This document shows, piece after piece, positions 24,701 to 37,152 of a stretch of 64,000 nt of DNA (positions are counted from its first letter, which is position 1; the number at the start of each line of letters is the position of its first letter). Source of the stretch: Wyeomyia smithii (Eukaryota; Arthropoda; Insecta; Diptera; Culicidae). The notes beneath the pieces were generated by a model. It was not told the origin of the DNA, made no database searches, and saw only the letters and a list, made by a program, of their open reading frames with translations. The translations under genes and the position numbers were made by a program. Where the stretch lies: contig NC_073695.1 in assembly GCF_029784165.1 (NCBI RefSeq), forward strand, positions 145,785,946 to 145,849,945, in the 5' to 3' direction.

Positions 24701-25124
24701 CCAAAGGGTTTCCCTCGACAATGCGTTCACAAGCCGCCGCCAGTATCCGCGTTTTTTCGCTTTCATTAAGCTCTTCATCTGCCTGTCGAGTACCTCGTAC
24801 CTTCGAAGCAGCTTAACATAGCCGTACTTTCGGTAGTCTTTATACGCCGAGGACCTTCGCGCGTACAGTTTAGAGCACTCTTTGTCCCACCATTTGATAG
24901 GAGGGCGCCGTCTAATCGTTACCCCTGGTGTCGGTTTCGTCTGAGCTTGAGTCGCGGCGTCGATGATCAAGCCAGAAAGGAGCGCGTATTCTTCCTCCGG
25001 AGGAAGTTCCTCGTAAGCCTCGATGGATTCCGCAATAATCGTCTCATAAGACTTTCAATCAATATTACGTGTAAGGTCGTATGAAATATTGATTGGATCC
25101 GGAGGAGTTGAGCCATTAGCAATT
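21766..25124 (-). mobile_element. Loa1: RNase H-bearing LOA/I-group element, 3' half
   Basis: The 3' terminus ('ttagtttgaaaatagttt' on the plus strand) lies against the Juan target site. The segment holds the 3' UTR, RNase H and RT. It ends at 25124 in the endonuclease ('ccattagcaatt'), and the same frame resumes at 51208 ('ataacgattgg'). Loa2 shows the uninterrupted sequence with only three extra bases, which proves that the two halves are one element. Its LOA versus I clade assignment is uncertain. Confidence 0.88.
22061..25124 (-). pseudogene. Loa1 ORF2: RT, RNase H and C-terminal zinc motif
   Basis: From the right: end of EN, a basic linker ('KAKKRGYWRRLVNAL'), RT with 'NSYRPIAMLSCLRKLMEKV' and 'DTQFGFRRGKGTNDCLAL', a stop and frameshift near 24110, then 'GPPQGSCLSPLLFNFYVND'. 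The catalytic triplet, LADD in Loa2, here reads LGED just after a nonsense codon (23829-23840), so RT is inactive. RNase H starts 'FYTDGSNLDESIGFGVYH', is frameshifted near 22870, and includes 'VPSHCSIPGNEKADALAK'. The C-terminal 'CVCGDGYHDIEHVVWSC' is a zinc-like motif. It ends 'DTPCWRH'. Confidence 0.85.
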
Positions 25125-26506
25125 TTTTTTTTTAGAATGTGGCACACTATTTATTACTGTCCAGTACCGATTTAGCACCTGTCATGGCATGTCGTGCTTT
25201 GCAAATCGCCGCGAACCGAGTTAAACTGAATCCTGACACCTTCATTGTCATTTGACTCCCGTAGTGAGTGCTCAACGCGCGAACCTATTGAAACATTTCG
25301 AAGAAAAAGCCAAAAAACGTGCAAGTGGAGTGAAATTGAACAATTGCAGAATGCCGCCAACAGGCGGCATAAACCAATTTCCCCACATAAACGGCCACAG
25401 GCCTAAGGTGACGGGGAAATTTGTAGTGATCGAAAGTGCTGAAGCTGATAGCTCTCTGGTAGAAACCTCCGCCTTCTTAATTGAGAAGACGGTAGAAAGC
25501 TATTGCGGTGAAGTTACCAGCATCAAAAAAACAATAAACGGAAAATTTTTTGTTCAAACAAAGTCGGCAGCATCTGCTGAAAATCTGAAGAAATTAGAAA
25601 AACTAGGCGAACTTAAGGTCAGAGTATTCGAGCATAAAACACTGAATACGTGCCGTGTCGTTGTATCCTGCTGTGAAGCGATCAATGACCCAGAGGAAGA
25701 AATAGCCACCAAGCTTAAATCGCAAGGGGTGATTGGTGTTAAACGTATAATGAGAAAAACAAACGGCAAACTGGAGAAAACGAGCCTACTGGAACGAACT
25801 ATCAACAGCCCGAACGAACCAACGACCATCAAAATCGCATATATGAACGTGCCAAAGCGCCCATACTATCCGAGACCAAGGCGCTGCTTCAAGTGCTCGA
25901 AATATGAACACATCGCAGCCGGCTGCCCCTCGGAACAACTATGCTGGCGATGCGGAGAAAAATCACACGATGAAGGAAAGTGCGACAGACCCGAAAAATG
26001 CATAAATTGCAGAAGCGACCAACATGCGTCAACCAGTAACAAATGTCCAGTATGGCAGAACGAAACAGTGACAATAAAAATCCAAGTTGACAATGAAATA
26101 ACGTTTGAGGAAGCACGGAAAATGGCCAACGCAAACAGAGCAACTAATTACGCGGATACCCTGAAAAAAAGCCTTGAACAAAATTTTCAAGCGGAATTAA
26201 AAAAAATGCGACGATGAAATCAAGAAGCTAGCCGACCTTCTTGAAGCCAGCACAAAACGTGAAAACGAATATGCCACACTTGCCCGAAAGTTTCAGAATA
26301 CGGTCAATGCACTTGAAAAAAAACTAGAAAAATGTATGAAGGTACTAGCCGAAGAAAAAACAGCAAGAAAACGGGCCGAGAAGGAATACGATCGGATAAT
26401 AACTCAAAAAGATGTCAGCACTTCTGGAAGCCAAAATAAAGCCCCAAAGCACAAACAAAAAGAACAAAACACGAACAAGGAATCGAAACCGAATTCGCCA
26501 TTCAGG
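25125..26506 (+). mobile_element. I-clade element, segment 1 (5' leader and ORF1)
   Basis: First of four segments of one element whose coding order continues at 29111, 38793 and 40529. It lies inside Loa1 in the opposite orientation. The junction with Loa1 is marked by 'aatttttttttttagaat'. The leader 25125-25251 has no frame. The element's 3' tail at 41424 ends in an ATCA-type repeat ('atcatcaatcaatca'). Confidence 0.8.
25252..26506 (+). pseudogene. I-clade ORF1 with three CCHC knuckles and a coiled coil
   Basis: Nucleic-acid-binding ORF1 protein. No ATG opens the long frame; it follows a stop at 25234, so the true start may be mutated. An RRM-like region ('GKFFVQTKSAASAENLKKL') is followed by three knuckles: 'CFKCSKYEHIAAGC', 'CWRCGEKSHDEGKC' and 'CINCRSDQHASTSNKC'. 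A run of eight A (26199-26206) shifts the frame; after it the protein continues as a strongly charged coiled coil ('ARKFQNTVNALEKKLEK') to 'NSPFRK', where F repeat #1 cuts it. The last 38 codons are at 29111-29227. Confidence 0.8.
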
Positions 26507-29110
26507 AAAAACCTAAATTAATCCGCCTAGCGGTCAGACTCAGCCTTTCTCATTCAAACTTATTATTTGTAAAAATAGATTTACATGAATGCTTGAATCC
26601 AATAAAGGATATTCATTCTTTGGATTCTAAAATATTGATGTTGTAATTAGAAAATAGAATATGAAATTCGACGTAATGTTAGTGCTTAAGAAATAGCGAA
26701 ATAAAAGCAATGACTCTTAATTTCGAACAATTTAATCACGAGCGATACCGGGAACGTTCAAATAGTACGATACCACATTTAAATCATGCTGAGGCCATAT
26801 ATATCAAAGCAGGTATAGTGTTGAATAGTCTTTGAATTTTTTTTCTTTTCAAAACTTTTGAACAGCATATCAAATTGTTATGAAGTTTGTTATTTGTAGG
26901 TTTGTTAGATGACTCGTTTGTATGACACTAGTTATGTTCAAAAAAGTCGTGTAATACTTGAGATAATAGACTTTCGTTGATTTACAAATTAAAACATAAC
27001 GGTTGCTTAAGTTTGATTACAATCAAATAAAAAGGAAACGTATAGGGCAGCCAAACTTTGAGACCACGTGTTCAATCATAATTCATCAGTTAACCCTTAA
27101 CTAGCCCGTTCATCTGATATCAATATTGTTCAAATCGGTTGTGTAGTTTTTAAGATAATGAAGTTCCGTGATTGTCACATTTCGATACATTACAGACGAA
27201 GTTACAGTTCGATTACAACAAAATTCAATGAGGTGTTATGAGGCATCTAGACCTTTCATTTGATACTAATTTTGTGGAAATCGGTTCAACCATCTCTGAG
27301 AAAAGTGAGTGAGTCCAAGTAGTCTATGGAATATGTTTCTTTTCATAGCTGGATTTCACATTTGTAAACATAACAGGCAAAGTAATAATCCGTTTGCAAA
27401 AAAAATGAATAGGGTCTTATGGGGCAATTAGACCATCCATATGACACTAATTCTATGAAAATCGATCCAGCCAACTCCGAGAAACATGAGTGAGATTGAA
27501 TAGTTTCCAGAATACGTTTCTTTCCATAACTTCTGAACCACATGTTAAATCCTCATAAAATTCAAAAGTCAAGGGTTTTTTAGGTAGCCCGTTCATTTGA
27601 AACCAGTTTTGTTCAAATCGTTTGAGTAGTTTCTGAGATATTGATGTTTTGAGATTTTTACATTTTGATACATGACCTCTTTAATAGAAATCAGATTACA
27701 ATAAAATTCAATTGAGTCTTATAGGGCAAGTAGACCCTGCATCTGCAATTAATTTCATTGAAATCGGTTAAGCCATCTCTGAGCAAATCTAGTGAGATTG
27801 GGAGAGCGTTACACACACATACACACACACGTACAGAAAATGCCCAGCTCGTCGAACTGAGTTGAGTGATATACGACATTCGGCCCTTTTGAGTATTTTA
27901 TACCTCTAGTTTTTGCAGTGATTGTTATACCTTTCTAGGAGAAAGGCAAAAAGTGAAATGATAGAAATGACTTTTAATTTCCACTTTAATCCCGAGCAAG
28001 GCCGCGAACATTGAGATAGTACAATATCAAATTTAAATGATGTTGAGGCCAAATATTTTGATCGTAGCTATAGTTTTAAACAGTCGGCGGGTTACATTTG
28101 TTTCTATAACTTACAAACCACATGTTTTTTTTCTTCATCTATAAAACCACATGTTTGAACATTATGGAATTCATTGTTTAAGGTTTTAAAAGCCTATTAA
28201 TTTGAATTAAACTATGTATGCTTCTGAGATATAAGAGCGATTTTCACATTCTGACGCAGCGCCAAAACTAAAAGTTTGATTACAATGAAATTCAATAGCA
28301 ACCTAAGCGGGAAATAGGCCCATCATTTGACACCAAGATAGAAAGAATCGTTCAGACCATCTCTGAGCAAAGTGAGTGCCAAAAAAGGTGCACATACATG
28401 CAGAAAATGCTCAATTCGTTGAACTGAGTCGAGTAGTATATGACATTTGGCCATTTGGATCTCAATATGTTTATTTTCATTATGTGATTTCACATTTTTA
28501 TGAACAACGGACAAAGTTACTATCCGATTACAATGAAATTCAATAGCAACTTATGGGGCAGCTAGACCTTCATTTGACACTAATTTTGTGAAAATCGGTT
28601 CAGCCATCTCTGAGAAAAATGAGTGAGTTTAAACAACCTCAGGATAACTTTTCTTTACATAACTTTTGAACCATATGTTCAATCATAACGAAATTTAAAA
28701 GTCAAGGGTTTTTAAGACAGCCCAATCATTTGAATCCAGTTTTATCGTAACCGGTTATGTGGTTTCTGAGATATTAATGTTTCGTGATTTTTACATTTTG
28801 ATACATAACCTCTAAACTAAAAATCTGATTACAATGAAATTCAATTGCAACCTATGGCGCAACTATACCTTTCATTTGCAATTAATTTTATGGAAATCGG
28901 TCCAGCCATCTCTGAGAAAAGTGAGTGAGAAAAAAAAGTTGCACATACACTCACACACACATACACACATACACACATACATACATACATACAGAAAATG
29001 CTCAGTTAGTCGAAATGGGTCGAGTGGTATATGACATTCGGCCATTGGGACCACTTTTATACCTTTGGTTTTTCCAGTGATTGCTATACCTTTCTAGAAG
29101 AAAGGCAAAA
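26507..29110 (-). repeat. F-family repeat #1 inserted in I-clade ORF1
   Basis: Begins 'aaaacctaaattaatccgcc' and ends 'agaaaggcaaaaa' (minus orientation). It consists of one copy to about 27960 followed by a second, truncated copy (about 27970-29110), each ending in a CA-rich head (27815 and 28949). ORF1 of the host element reads into it at 26506 and out of it at 29111. The short direct repeat at the edges is only a few A. No coding sequence is present. Confidence 0.85.
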
Positions 29111-29227
29111 AGCTGCAACCGCATACAACCAACCGAAACACTGAACATTACTCCGATAGAACTAATGCACGCCTCTAACGAAGAACACGAGTACATCGAC
29201 CTACCTGACACATCGGGTTCGGAATGA
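29111..29227 (+). pseudogene. I-clade ORF1, last codons
   Basis: The frame 'SCNRIQPTETLNITPIELMH' continues to 'DLPDTSGSE' and a TGA at 29225-29227. The stop shares the bases ATGA with the ORF2 start, a layout that suits termination-reinitiation. It is the C-terminus of the protein interrupted at 26506. Confidence 0.75.
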
Positions 29228-31682
29228 ATAAACAACATACATCAACAGAAATACTACAATGGAACTGTAATGGACTAAGCAGTCAATATGAGGAACATCA
29301 ACTACTCATCAATGACTTCAACCCAAATATCATAACCCTACAAGAAACACGAACAAATCTGCACAGAAATATAACCCTCAAAGGCTACGAAATCATATAC
29401 ACGCACCGGCCTTCCAGACAAGGTGGTGTCGCAATTGCAATAAAAACAGGGATCAAATTCAAAAAACTACGAACAATCTCAACACTAGAAACGATAGCAA
29501 TCGAAGTAAATATACCGCGGAAAATGACCATTTGTTGTATATATCTGTCACCAAACCAACACATCAACAAAAACGACATCGAAGACCTTTTAGACACACT
29601 ACCAGAACCATTCATTCTATCAGGGGACTTCAACGCATACCACAACCTATGGGCTCGAACAAAGAAGACGCAAGAGGCAGAATGCTCGAGTCAATAATAA
29701 ACGATAGAAACCTGATCACACTAAACGATGGCACCCCTACCTTCATACACTCGGGAAATATGCACGGCAACAACAATATTGCATCATGCATCGACCTCAC
29801 TATATGCTCAGCTGAAATAGCGGACAAAGTCAACTTTACAGTTGCGAATGACCAACACGGCAGCGATCACTTCCCAATTATGATAGGTCAGAAACAACAC
29901 ACCACAAGACAACGAACCGCCCGTTGAAAAATTGATAAGGCAGACCGGAACAAATTCGAAGATGAAATCGAAAACAGGATTCTCCTCAACACTAACTACT
30001 CAATTGAAGAAATTACCGACGCCATCAAATCAGCAGCCACCCAATCCATACCAAAAACCTCAACAAAAGCACACCCTAAAGCGGTTCCCTGGTGGAACCC
30101 AACAGTGGCGGCAGCAATAAAACAAAGAAGCACACATTAAGAAAAAAACAAAAAAACAAACCCAAACGATCCACTCTACCAATCAGCACACGCAGAATTC
30201 GCACGGGCTAGGATTGAATGCAGAAAAATAATCAAAGAAGAAAAACGAAAATCATGGGAAAATTTTGCATCATCAATAAACGAACACACTCCAACCAAAA
30301 AAATCTGGAACCGTATTCGTGCGATTTCAAAAAAGGGCCCAGCATCAACTCCAAGAACATGGGCCATCGAAGCGGAGAACGAAAAAATCACAAAACCACT
30401 CGACATAGCAAACCATCTAGCTGAACACTTTAAAAAAGCCTCATCAAACGAAACCTACAATCAAAAATTTTTAATGAAGAAAAACAGAGAAGAAAAACGT
30501 TCAGTGCAATTTAAAAGCAATCGCAACTCAAACTTATGCAAACTATTCTCTTTGCATGAGCTCCTACAGCAACTAGACAAACTAACAGGTACCTCAACAG
30601 GACCTGACGAAATACATAACGCAATGCTGCAACACCTACCTTTTTACGCAAAAAAGAAACTATTAGAAGCGTACAACGAAATATGGAAAAACGGAACATT
30701 CCCAGAAATCTAGAGAATGTCAACCCTTATACCGATTCCCAAGCCAGGAAAGTGCCCAAACACCGCATACAACCTAAGACCAATATGTCTCTCGAGCTGC
30801 ATGCTTAAACTTTTCGAACGCATGGTCAACAAACGCTTAATGAAACATATAGAAACAAACAAAATATTAGGAGAATCACAATATGGCTTCCGTAAGGGAC
30901 ACCAAACTAATGACGTCATCACGAAGATTGAGAATTTTGGGAGAAACGCCATCTCTAGTAAACAACACGCCGAAATAATTTTCCTAGATCTATCAAAAGC
31001 ATACGACCGAACCTGGCGAAGATTCATTCTACAAAAACTTGGAGCAGGAATTACTGGAAACATGGCAAAGTTCTGCAGCCTTTTCTTAGAGCGAAGAGAA
31101 TTCCAAGTTCGTTTCAAAGATCAACTATCAGACATAAAAACCCAGGAAAACGGAGTCCCCCAAGGATCAGTCCTTGCAGTGACCTTCTTTTTACTGGCAG
31201 TAAATAGCATCAAAGATTTCCTACCCAAAGGCACCTACATAAAAATGTACGCAGACGACATAACCATAGCAGTAGCAACAAAATCCGCAAAATGGACCCG
31301 CTCAAAAATACAAAAAATCCTAAACCAAATTCAAAAATGTAGCGACGCAACAGGGTTTCAGATATCAGCACCAAAATCATCCATAATGCATATAGGAAGA
31401 AGAAGAAAACTCCTTCGACACATTAGATTGGGAAGAAAAAATACTCCCAGTAAACACAGGAATTCCAGACAAACTTCCTCCAAAAGCGAAACAAATCAAA
31501 TTCGACGAGCTCCGCAACACAGAATACCCGCACCACAACCACATATACACAGACGGCTCAAAAACAGCGGACGGCGTTGGTTGCGGCATTTTCGCACCGG
31601 TAGCAAATACTGCAATCTGCCTTCCTTCGCACTTATCAAAATTCAGCGCGGAAGCGTTCGCCACAGTGAACGCACTAGAAAA
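29224..31682 (+). pseudogene. I-clade ORF2: endonuclease, RT and start of RNase H
   Basis: ATG at 29224. EN: 'ILQWNCNGLSSQYEEHQLL', 'GGVAIAIKTG', 'LSGDFNAYHNLW' and 'HGSDHFPIM' all retain the catalytic residues. One frameshift lies near 29650, stops near 29925 and 30137, and one at 30711. RT is otherwise long and open: 'LRPICLSSCMLKLFERMVN', 'YGFRKGHQTNDVI', 'DLSKAYDRTW', 'NGVPQGSVLAVTFFLLAVN' and an intact YADD at 31248-31259. RNase H begins as 'HIYTDGSKTADGVGCGIFA' after a frameshift. F repeat #2 cuts it at 31682; RNase H resumes at 38793. The 'QGSVLAVT' style is typical of I elements. Confidence 0.85.
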
Positions 31683-31790
31683 AAAACCTAAATTAATCCA
31701 CCTAGCGGTCAGACCCAGCCTTTCTCATTCAATTTTTATTTGTAAAAATAGATTTACATGAACGCTTCAATCCAATCAATGTATATTCAC

Positions 31791-32396
31791 TAGGGTGTCC
31801 CAAAAAAAAATCGATGTTGAAAAAGTCAAGGTGCTCAGCCCTAAATTGAAAGATAATGTTATTTATAGCATTTTTGTAGAACATTTCGACTTTCAAAAGG
31901 GTCGTTTTCAGGTTGCCCAAACGTGATTTATGAAAAAATGACTTTTGATGATCTTTTTTCATGTAAATTTTCGTCTTGAATTCCGCTTTGCAGTAAAAAT
32001 TTCAGTTCTTAATCAAAAAAATTTTTTATATGTGTTTTGAAGGGTTTTATCTCAAAATTATAAGGAAAATTAACTTTTTTTTGATGTTCAATGGGCTCTG
32101 TGAGTCAAATAATTGAATGCGATGCTGAACAAAACCATACAAAATATTCAAAAACAATCCCACAAAAATAAAAAAATATATGTAAAAATTTCGGAATCGA
32201 ACAGATTTGAAAAAAATACAAAAGAAAGGTTTTGTGGCTTAAAAAAGACATTTTTTCATAAATCACGTTTGGGCAACCTGAAAACGACCTTTTAGAAAGT
32301 CGAAATGTTTTACAAAAATGCTATAAATAACATTATCTTTCAATTTAGGGCTGAGCACCTTGACTTTTTCAACATCGATTTTTTTGAGACAGCCTA
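31791..32396. mobile_element. hAT-like palindromic MITE, 606 bp, with 8-bp target duplication
   Basis: The direct repeat ATATTCAC flanks the element (31783-31790 and 32397-32404). Other F copies have a single such site, so the empty site is known. Ends read 'tagggtgtcccaaaaaaaaa' and, reversed, 'taggctgtctcaaaaaaatc', and the inverted repeats extend about 150 bp inward through 'cgatgttgaaaaagtcaagg' and 'caggttgcccaaacgtgatt'. An 8-bp duplication with such ends is characteristic of the hAT superfamily. There is no transposase, so it is non-autonomous. Confidence 0.9.
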
Positions 32397-33997
32397 ATAT
32401 TCACTCTTTAGGTTCTAAAATATTGATGTTGTAATCTTTACATATAAAAATGCAGTCAAGTCTGTCTGTCTGTCTGATCCATATAGGCCCGAAAACTACC
32501 AAACCGATCGACGTGAAAATTTGTATGTAGGGGTTTTTGGTGCCGATAAAGGCTCCTATGATTGTTTTAGACCCCTCCCGCTTCTGGAAGGGAGGGGTCC
32601 CATACAAATGAAACATAAATTTCTGCACAACTCAAGAACAAACCATAAAAATGAAACCGAATTTGGCATGTGGATGTTTTAAGGGGTAACTAATATGTCC
32701 ATAATAGTTGGATGGAACACAAATTTGTGCACATCTCGAGAACTAATCAACCAAATGGAACAAAATTTGGCAGGTAAATGTTTTTAGTGGTAACAAATAT
32801 GTACATAATGGTTTGAAACCCGACTCCCTCTTCTATAAGGGAGGGATCCCATGAAAATGAAACACAAATTTCGCACAGCTCAAGAACCAATCAAGAAAAT
32901 ACAACCAAATTTGGTATGTGAATGTTTTTAGAGGTAACAAATATGTCCATAATGGTTTGACGCCCCTCCCTCTTCTGGAAGTACATGTTTCTTCACAAAT
33001 TTCTGCACATCTCGCGAACTAATCAACTAAATGGAGCCATATTGGCAGGTGAATGTTTTTAGTGGTAACAAATATGTTCCATAATCGACCTCAGACAACA
33101 TTTTGGATTGTACGATGGCAACTTCCGGTTACTGGGAAACAGCCGAAAATGGCCGATTTCCACCCAATATAATAATTTCCGGCTCTAGAATAATACACAG
33201 GAGCTAAAATCGACCGCATATAGCATTTTAAATTCTAAGATGGCGACTTCCGGTTTCTGAAAACAGCAGAAAATGACCAAATACCACCCAATATGAGTTT
33301 TTCTTTAACCAAAATGCCGTTCAAAATCCAGAAATTGTCTCCAAATGCCATTATGAAATCCAAAATGGCGACTTCCGGTGTCGGAAAAACAGCGGCAAAT
33401 GACCAAATACCACCCAATATGGGTATTTCCGGAACCGTAATGATGCACTGGAGCCACAAATCGACTTCAGACAACATTTTGAATTGTAAGATGGCAACTT
33501 CCGATTTCTGGAAAACAACCTGAAATGGACGATTCCCATAAAATATATATTAACAGATTTGTTCTATAATCGATCTCAGGCAACATTTTGGACGATTCCC
33601 ATTAAATATGAGTATCTCCGGAACCAGAAAGATGGACAAAAGCTAAAAATTGATCACAGACACAATCTTGAATTTTAAGATGGTGACTTTCGGTGTCTGG
33701 CAGACAGCCGGAAATGACCAAATACCATTCAATATGAATGTTTTCGGAACCAGAATTACGCCCAGATGACAGAAATTGATTTCACAGGCAATTTTAAAGT
33801 CCAAAATGACGACTTTCGGCTCCTGAAAAACAGTCCAAAGTGACCAAATATCACCCAATATGAGTTTTTCTTTAACCTAAATACCATTTTGAAATCCAAG
33901 ATGGCGACTACCGGTTTGTGAAAAACAGCCTAAAATAAACAAATACTATCCAATATGAGTATCTCTGGAACCAGAACGATGCAAGGAGCTAACAATT

Positions 33998-36900
33998 GCT
34001 GGTGACCGTTGCTGGTGATAATTTTGTTCAACCTAGAGATGTAGGAAATGACGCGACCTGCTCTGCTCTGGTAAACACTTCTGTTAATAATAACTCTCAT
34101 TCTTTAGCTTCTACACTCGAACACCCCACCACTACCGAGATCTCTGAAATTAACGAAATTCAAAAAAATGTACTATCCTGTTCATTTTCTGTTATTTTAG
34201 CAACCGAAATCAGCTGGGATGAGGGTGTTCGCAGCGAAGAAGTCTTCGGTTGCCGATATAATGTCTATAGAAATGACCGTAACTATCAATTATCTGAAAT
34301 GAAATCCGGTGGTGGTGTGTTGATTGCGGTGTCAGTAGACTTTAATTCAGCGCTTATCGACACCATTCAGTTTAAAGAGTTCGAACATGTTTGGGTGAAA
34401 GCAGAACTAGCAGGAGAGACACACGTATTCGTCTTTGTCTATTTCCCTCCAAATAATGCGCGGAATGAAATCTTTGAAAAGTTTCTTCATGTTGTTGAAA
34501 ATATTGCATCTAAGCTGTTACCTGAAGTAAAACTCCACATATACGGTGATTTCAACCAACGCAACATTGATTTTATTCCGGACATCGATAACCATAGCAT
34601 TTTACTTCCTATTATTGGCGAAAATGAAACGCTGCAACTTCTTTTTGATAAAACCTCTAGTCTTGGTCTTAATCAAATAAATCATGTGAAAAATGGACAA
34701 AATTGTTATCTAGATCTGTTAATGTCCAACATTAGTGAAGACTTTTGTGTGACGAATCCATTACAACCATTATGGAAGAACGAAGTTTATCATACAGCAA
34801 TAGAGTTTTCTTTATTTGTGCATGTGAATAAAAGATCTGACGAATATGAATTCGAAGATGTTTTTGACTTTCAGTCAGCAAACTATGATGAATTAAAACA
34901 TAAACTAAATAGTATCAACTAGCAAGATGTATTGTTTGAAGACGGAAACGTCGATTCGGCTATAGAAAATTTTTATAACATATTATCTGATTTATTTATT
35001 AGCGAAATACCATTGAAAAGAATAAGACGTCATGGCAATTCCAAATACCCAGTCTGGTACAATAGACAAATTAAAAACTTAAAAAACAAAAAACAAAAAG
35101 TACATAAAAAATACAAAACTCATAAAAATCGTGATGCTTTAACAACTTATCTTAACATTTGCGGCGAATTAAACGATGCCATTAGTAACGCGTTTGAAGA
35201 GTTCACATTAAAGACTGAGCTTGAAATCAAATCCTGTCCAAACATTTTTTTCAAATATGTTAAATCAAAGTTAAAATCTGAAAATTTTCCTTCAAAAATG
35301 CAACTGCATGACAAAGTTGAAAAGAACCCGGCATACATCTCTGATCTATTTGCTGATTTTTTTTTCAACAAAATTATACAACTTTCTCCGAATCTGATCG
35401 TGACTATACATTCTTCACCAACTTTCCTGAGTTTCCCAACTATTTCAATATTGAACATGTCAGCGCACGCGAAATTGAAGATACTTTAAAAGCTCTGGAT
35501 GCGTCTAAAGGTCCGGGACCAGACGGAATTCCGCCAGCATTCATGAAACATTTAGCTAAAGAGCTAACTTCCCACTGTTCTTGATTTTCAATATGTCGCT
35601 GGAATCCGGTTGCTTCCCGAAATTCTGGAAAAACTCATATCTAGTGCCTGTGTTCAAATCTGGTAAAAAACCGACATTAGCAACTATCGAGGCATAGCCA
35701 TTCTTTCCTGTATACCTAAGCTTTTTGAAGCAATAATAAACAAAAAGTTATTCCACCAAATAAAAAATAGAATTACCCCAACGCAACACGGTTTTTTTAA
35801 AGGGCGCTCAACAAAAACTAACTTACTCGAGTTTATTAACTTCTCTTTGAACGCAATGGAGAAAGGTAATTATGTTGAAACCTTATATACTGACTTCAGT
35901 AAAGCTTTCGATCGCTTTGATATACCCCTGCTTCTCTTCAAGTTACGAAAAATTGGAATTCATCCACAATTACTCAAATGGATTGAATCGTATTTGACAG
36001 ATCGTCAACAAACAGTCAAATTTAAAGGTAGAATATCGAAACCTATTCAGGTAACCTCAGGAGTTCCTCAAGGCTCTCACTTGGGCCCTCTACTATTTAT
36101 ATTATTTGTAAACGACATTTCCTTTATTCTAAAACATGTAAAAATTCTTATTTATGCCGACGATATCAAACTTTTCATTGAAATTAAAAACGCTGATGAT
36201 GTAAATATTTTTCGTAACGAGATAAAATATTTTTACATTTGGTGTAAAAAAAGCCTTCTTCAGCTAAACGTTAAAAAATGTAGTTCGATGGCTTTTGGCA
36301 GAAAAAGAAACATGCCAAGCAATATGATTTCCTTAGGAGATCAGGTAGTAGAGAAAAGTGAACGAGTTAGGGACCTAGGAGTCATACTCGACTCAAAATT
36401 AACATTCACTGATCACTACAATACAATTATTAATAAGGCTAGTAACATGCTCAGTTTTATAAAACGTTTCTGCTATAATTTCCAAGATCCATACACAATA
36501 AAAACACATTATAATTCCTATGTCAGGTCACTTTTAGAATACTGTAGCATTCTATGGTCTCCGTTTCCTGCAACACATGTAAACAGAATAGAATCAGTGC
36601 AAAAACAATTCCTGTTATATGCACTTCGTAATCTACGATGGACGTCATTTCCCCTACCATCATATGACGAACGCTGCAGACTTATTGACATCCAATCATT
36701 AAAAGCCCGTCGTGAATTCGCAATGATGTCATTTGTTAACGATATCGTATCTCAACGTGTCGATTCACCCGAAATATTATCAAAACTCAATCTTTATGTA
36801 CCTTCTAGAAATTTACGAACTCGGACTTTGTTTTCTTTAAATCATCAACGAAACAATTATGCTAAATACGGGCCAATTAATCAAATGATGTTAGTGTATA

Positions 36901-37152
36901 ACCAACACTGTGAAGCAATTGACTTTTCTATGTCGAGAACTAAATTAAAACAATATTTCAACTCAACGCGCAATTTAAATCGATAGAAAACATTCATTGT
37001 AATAATCCGTCAAGTGAAGAAATTATTATTCAATTATGTATAAACTCTTTTTTTTTTTGCTCCCACTAGTATAAATAGCATATAGCATGTAAGTTAGTTT
37101 TTAAACATATGTAGTCTACTTTTGTTTGACGAAATAAATAAATAAATAAATT
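33998..37152 (+). mobile_element. CR1-like element CR1-A, inner copy, 3.15 kb, in an S repeat
   Basis: 5'-truncated copy holding nearly all of ORF2, a short 3' UTR and a 3' tail of AAAT repeats ('aaataaataaataaat') ending at 37152. S-repeat units lie on both sides. AATTG occurs at both edges and may be a short target duplication. Short tandem 3' repeats and 5' truncation are the rule in CR1-type elements. It is the best-preserved CR1-A in the window and serves as reference for the two broken ones. Confidence 0.85.
33999..36986 (+). pseudogene. CR1-A ORF2: endonuclease and reverse transcriptase
   Basis: EN: 'LATEISWDEGVRSEEVFG', 'KSGGGVLIAVSVDF' and 'HIYGDFNQRNIDF' with the expected catalytic D and N; the family lacks an SDH box and has 'YHTAIEF'. 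A TAG at 34921 ends the first frame, and frameshifts at about 35480, 35580 and 35670 follow. RT: 'GPGPDGIPPAFMKH', 'YRGIAILSCIPKLFEAII', 'YTDFSKAFDRFDIP', 'TSGVPQGSHLGPLLFILF' and an intact YADD (36153-36164). Then the thumb and 'NRIESVQKQFLLYALRNL', ending at 36986. There is no RNase H. About three repairs away from open, but not functional as it stands. Confidence 0.85.
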
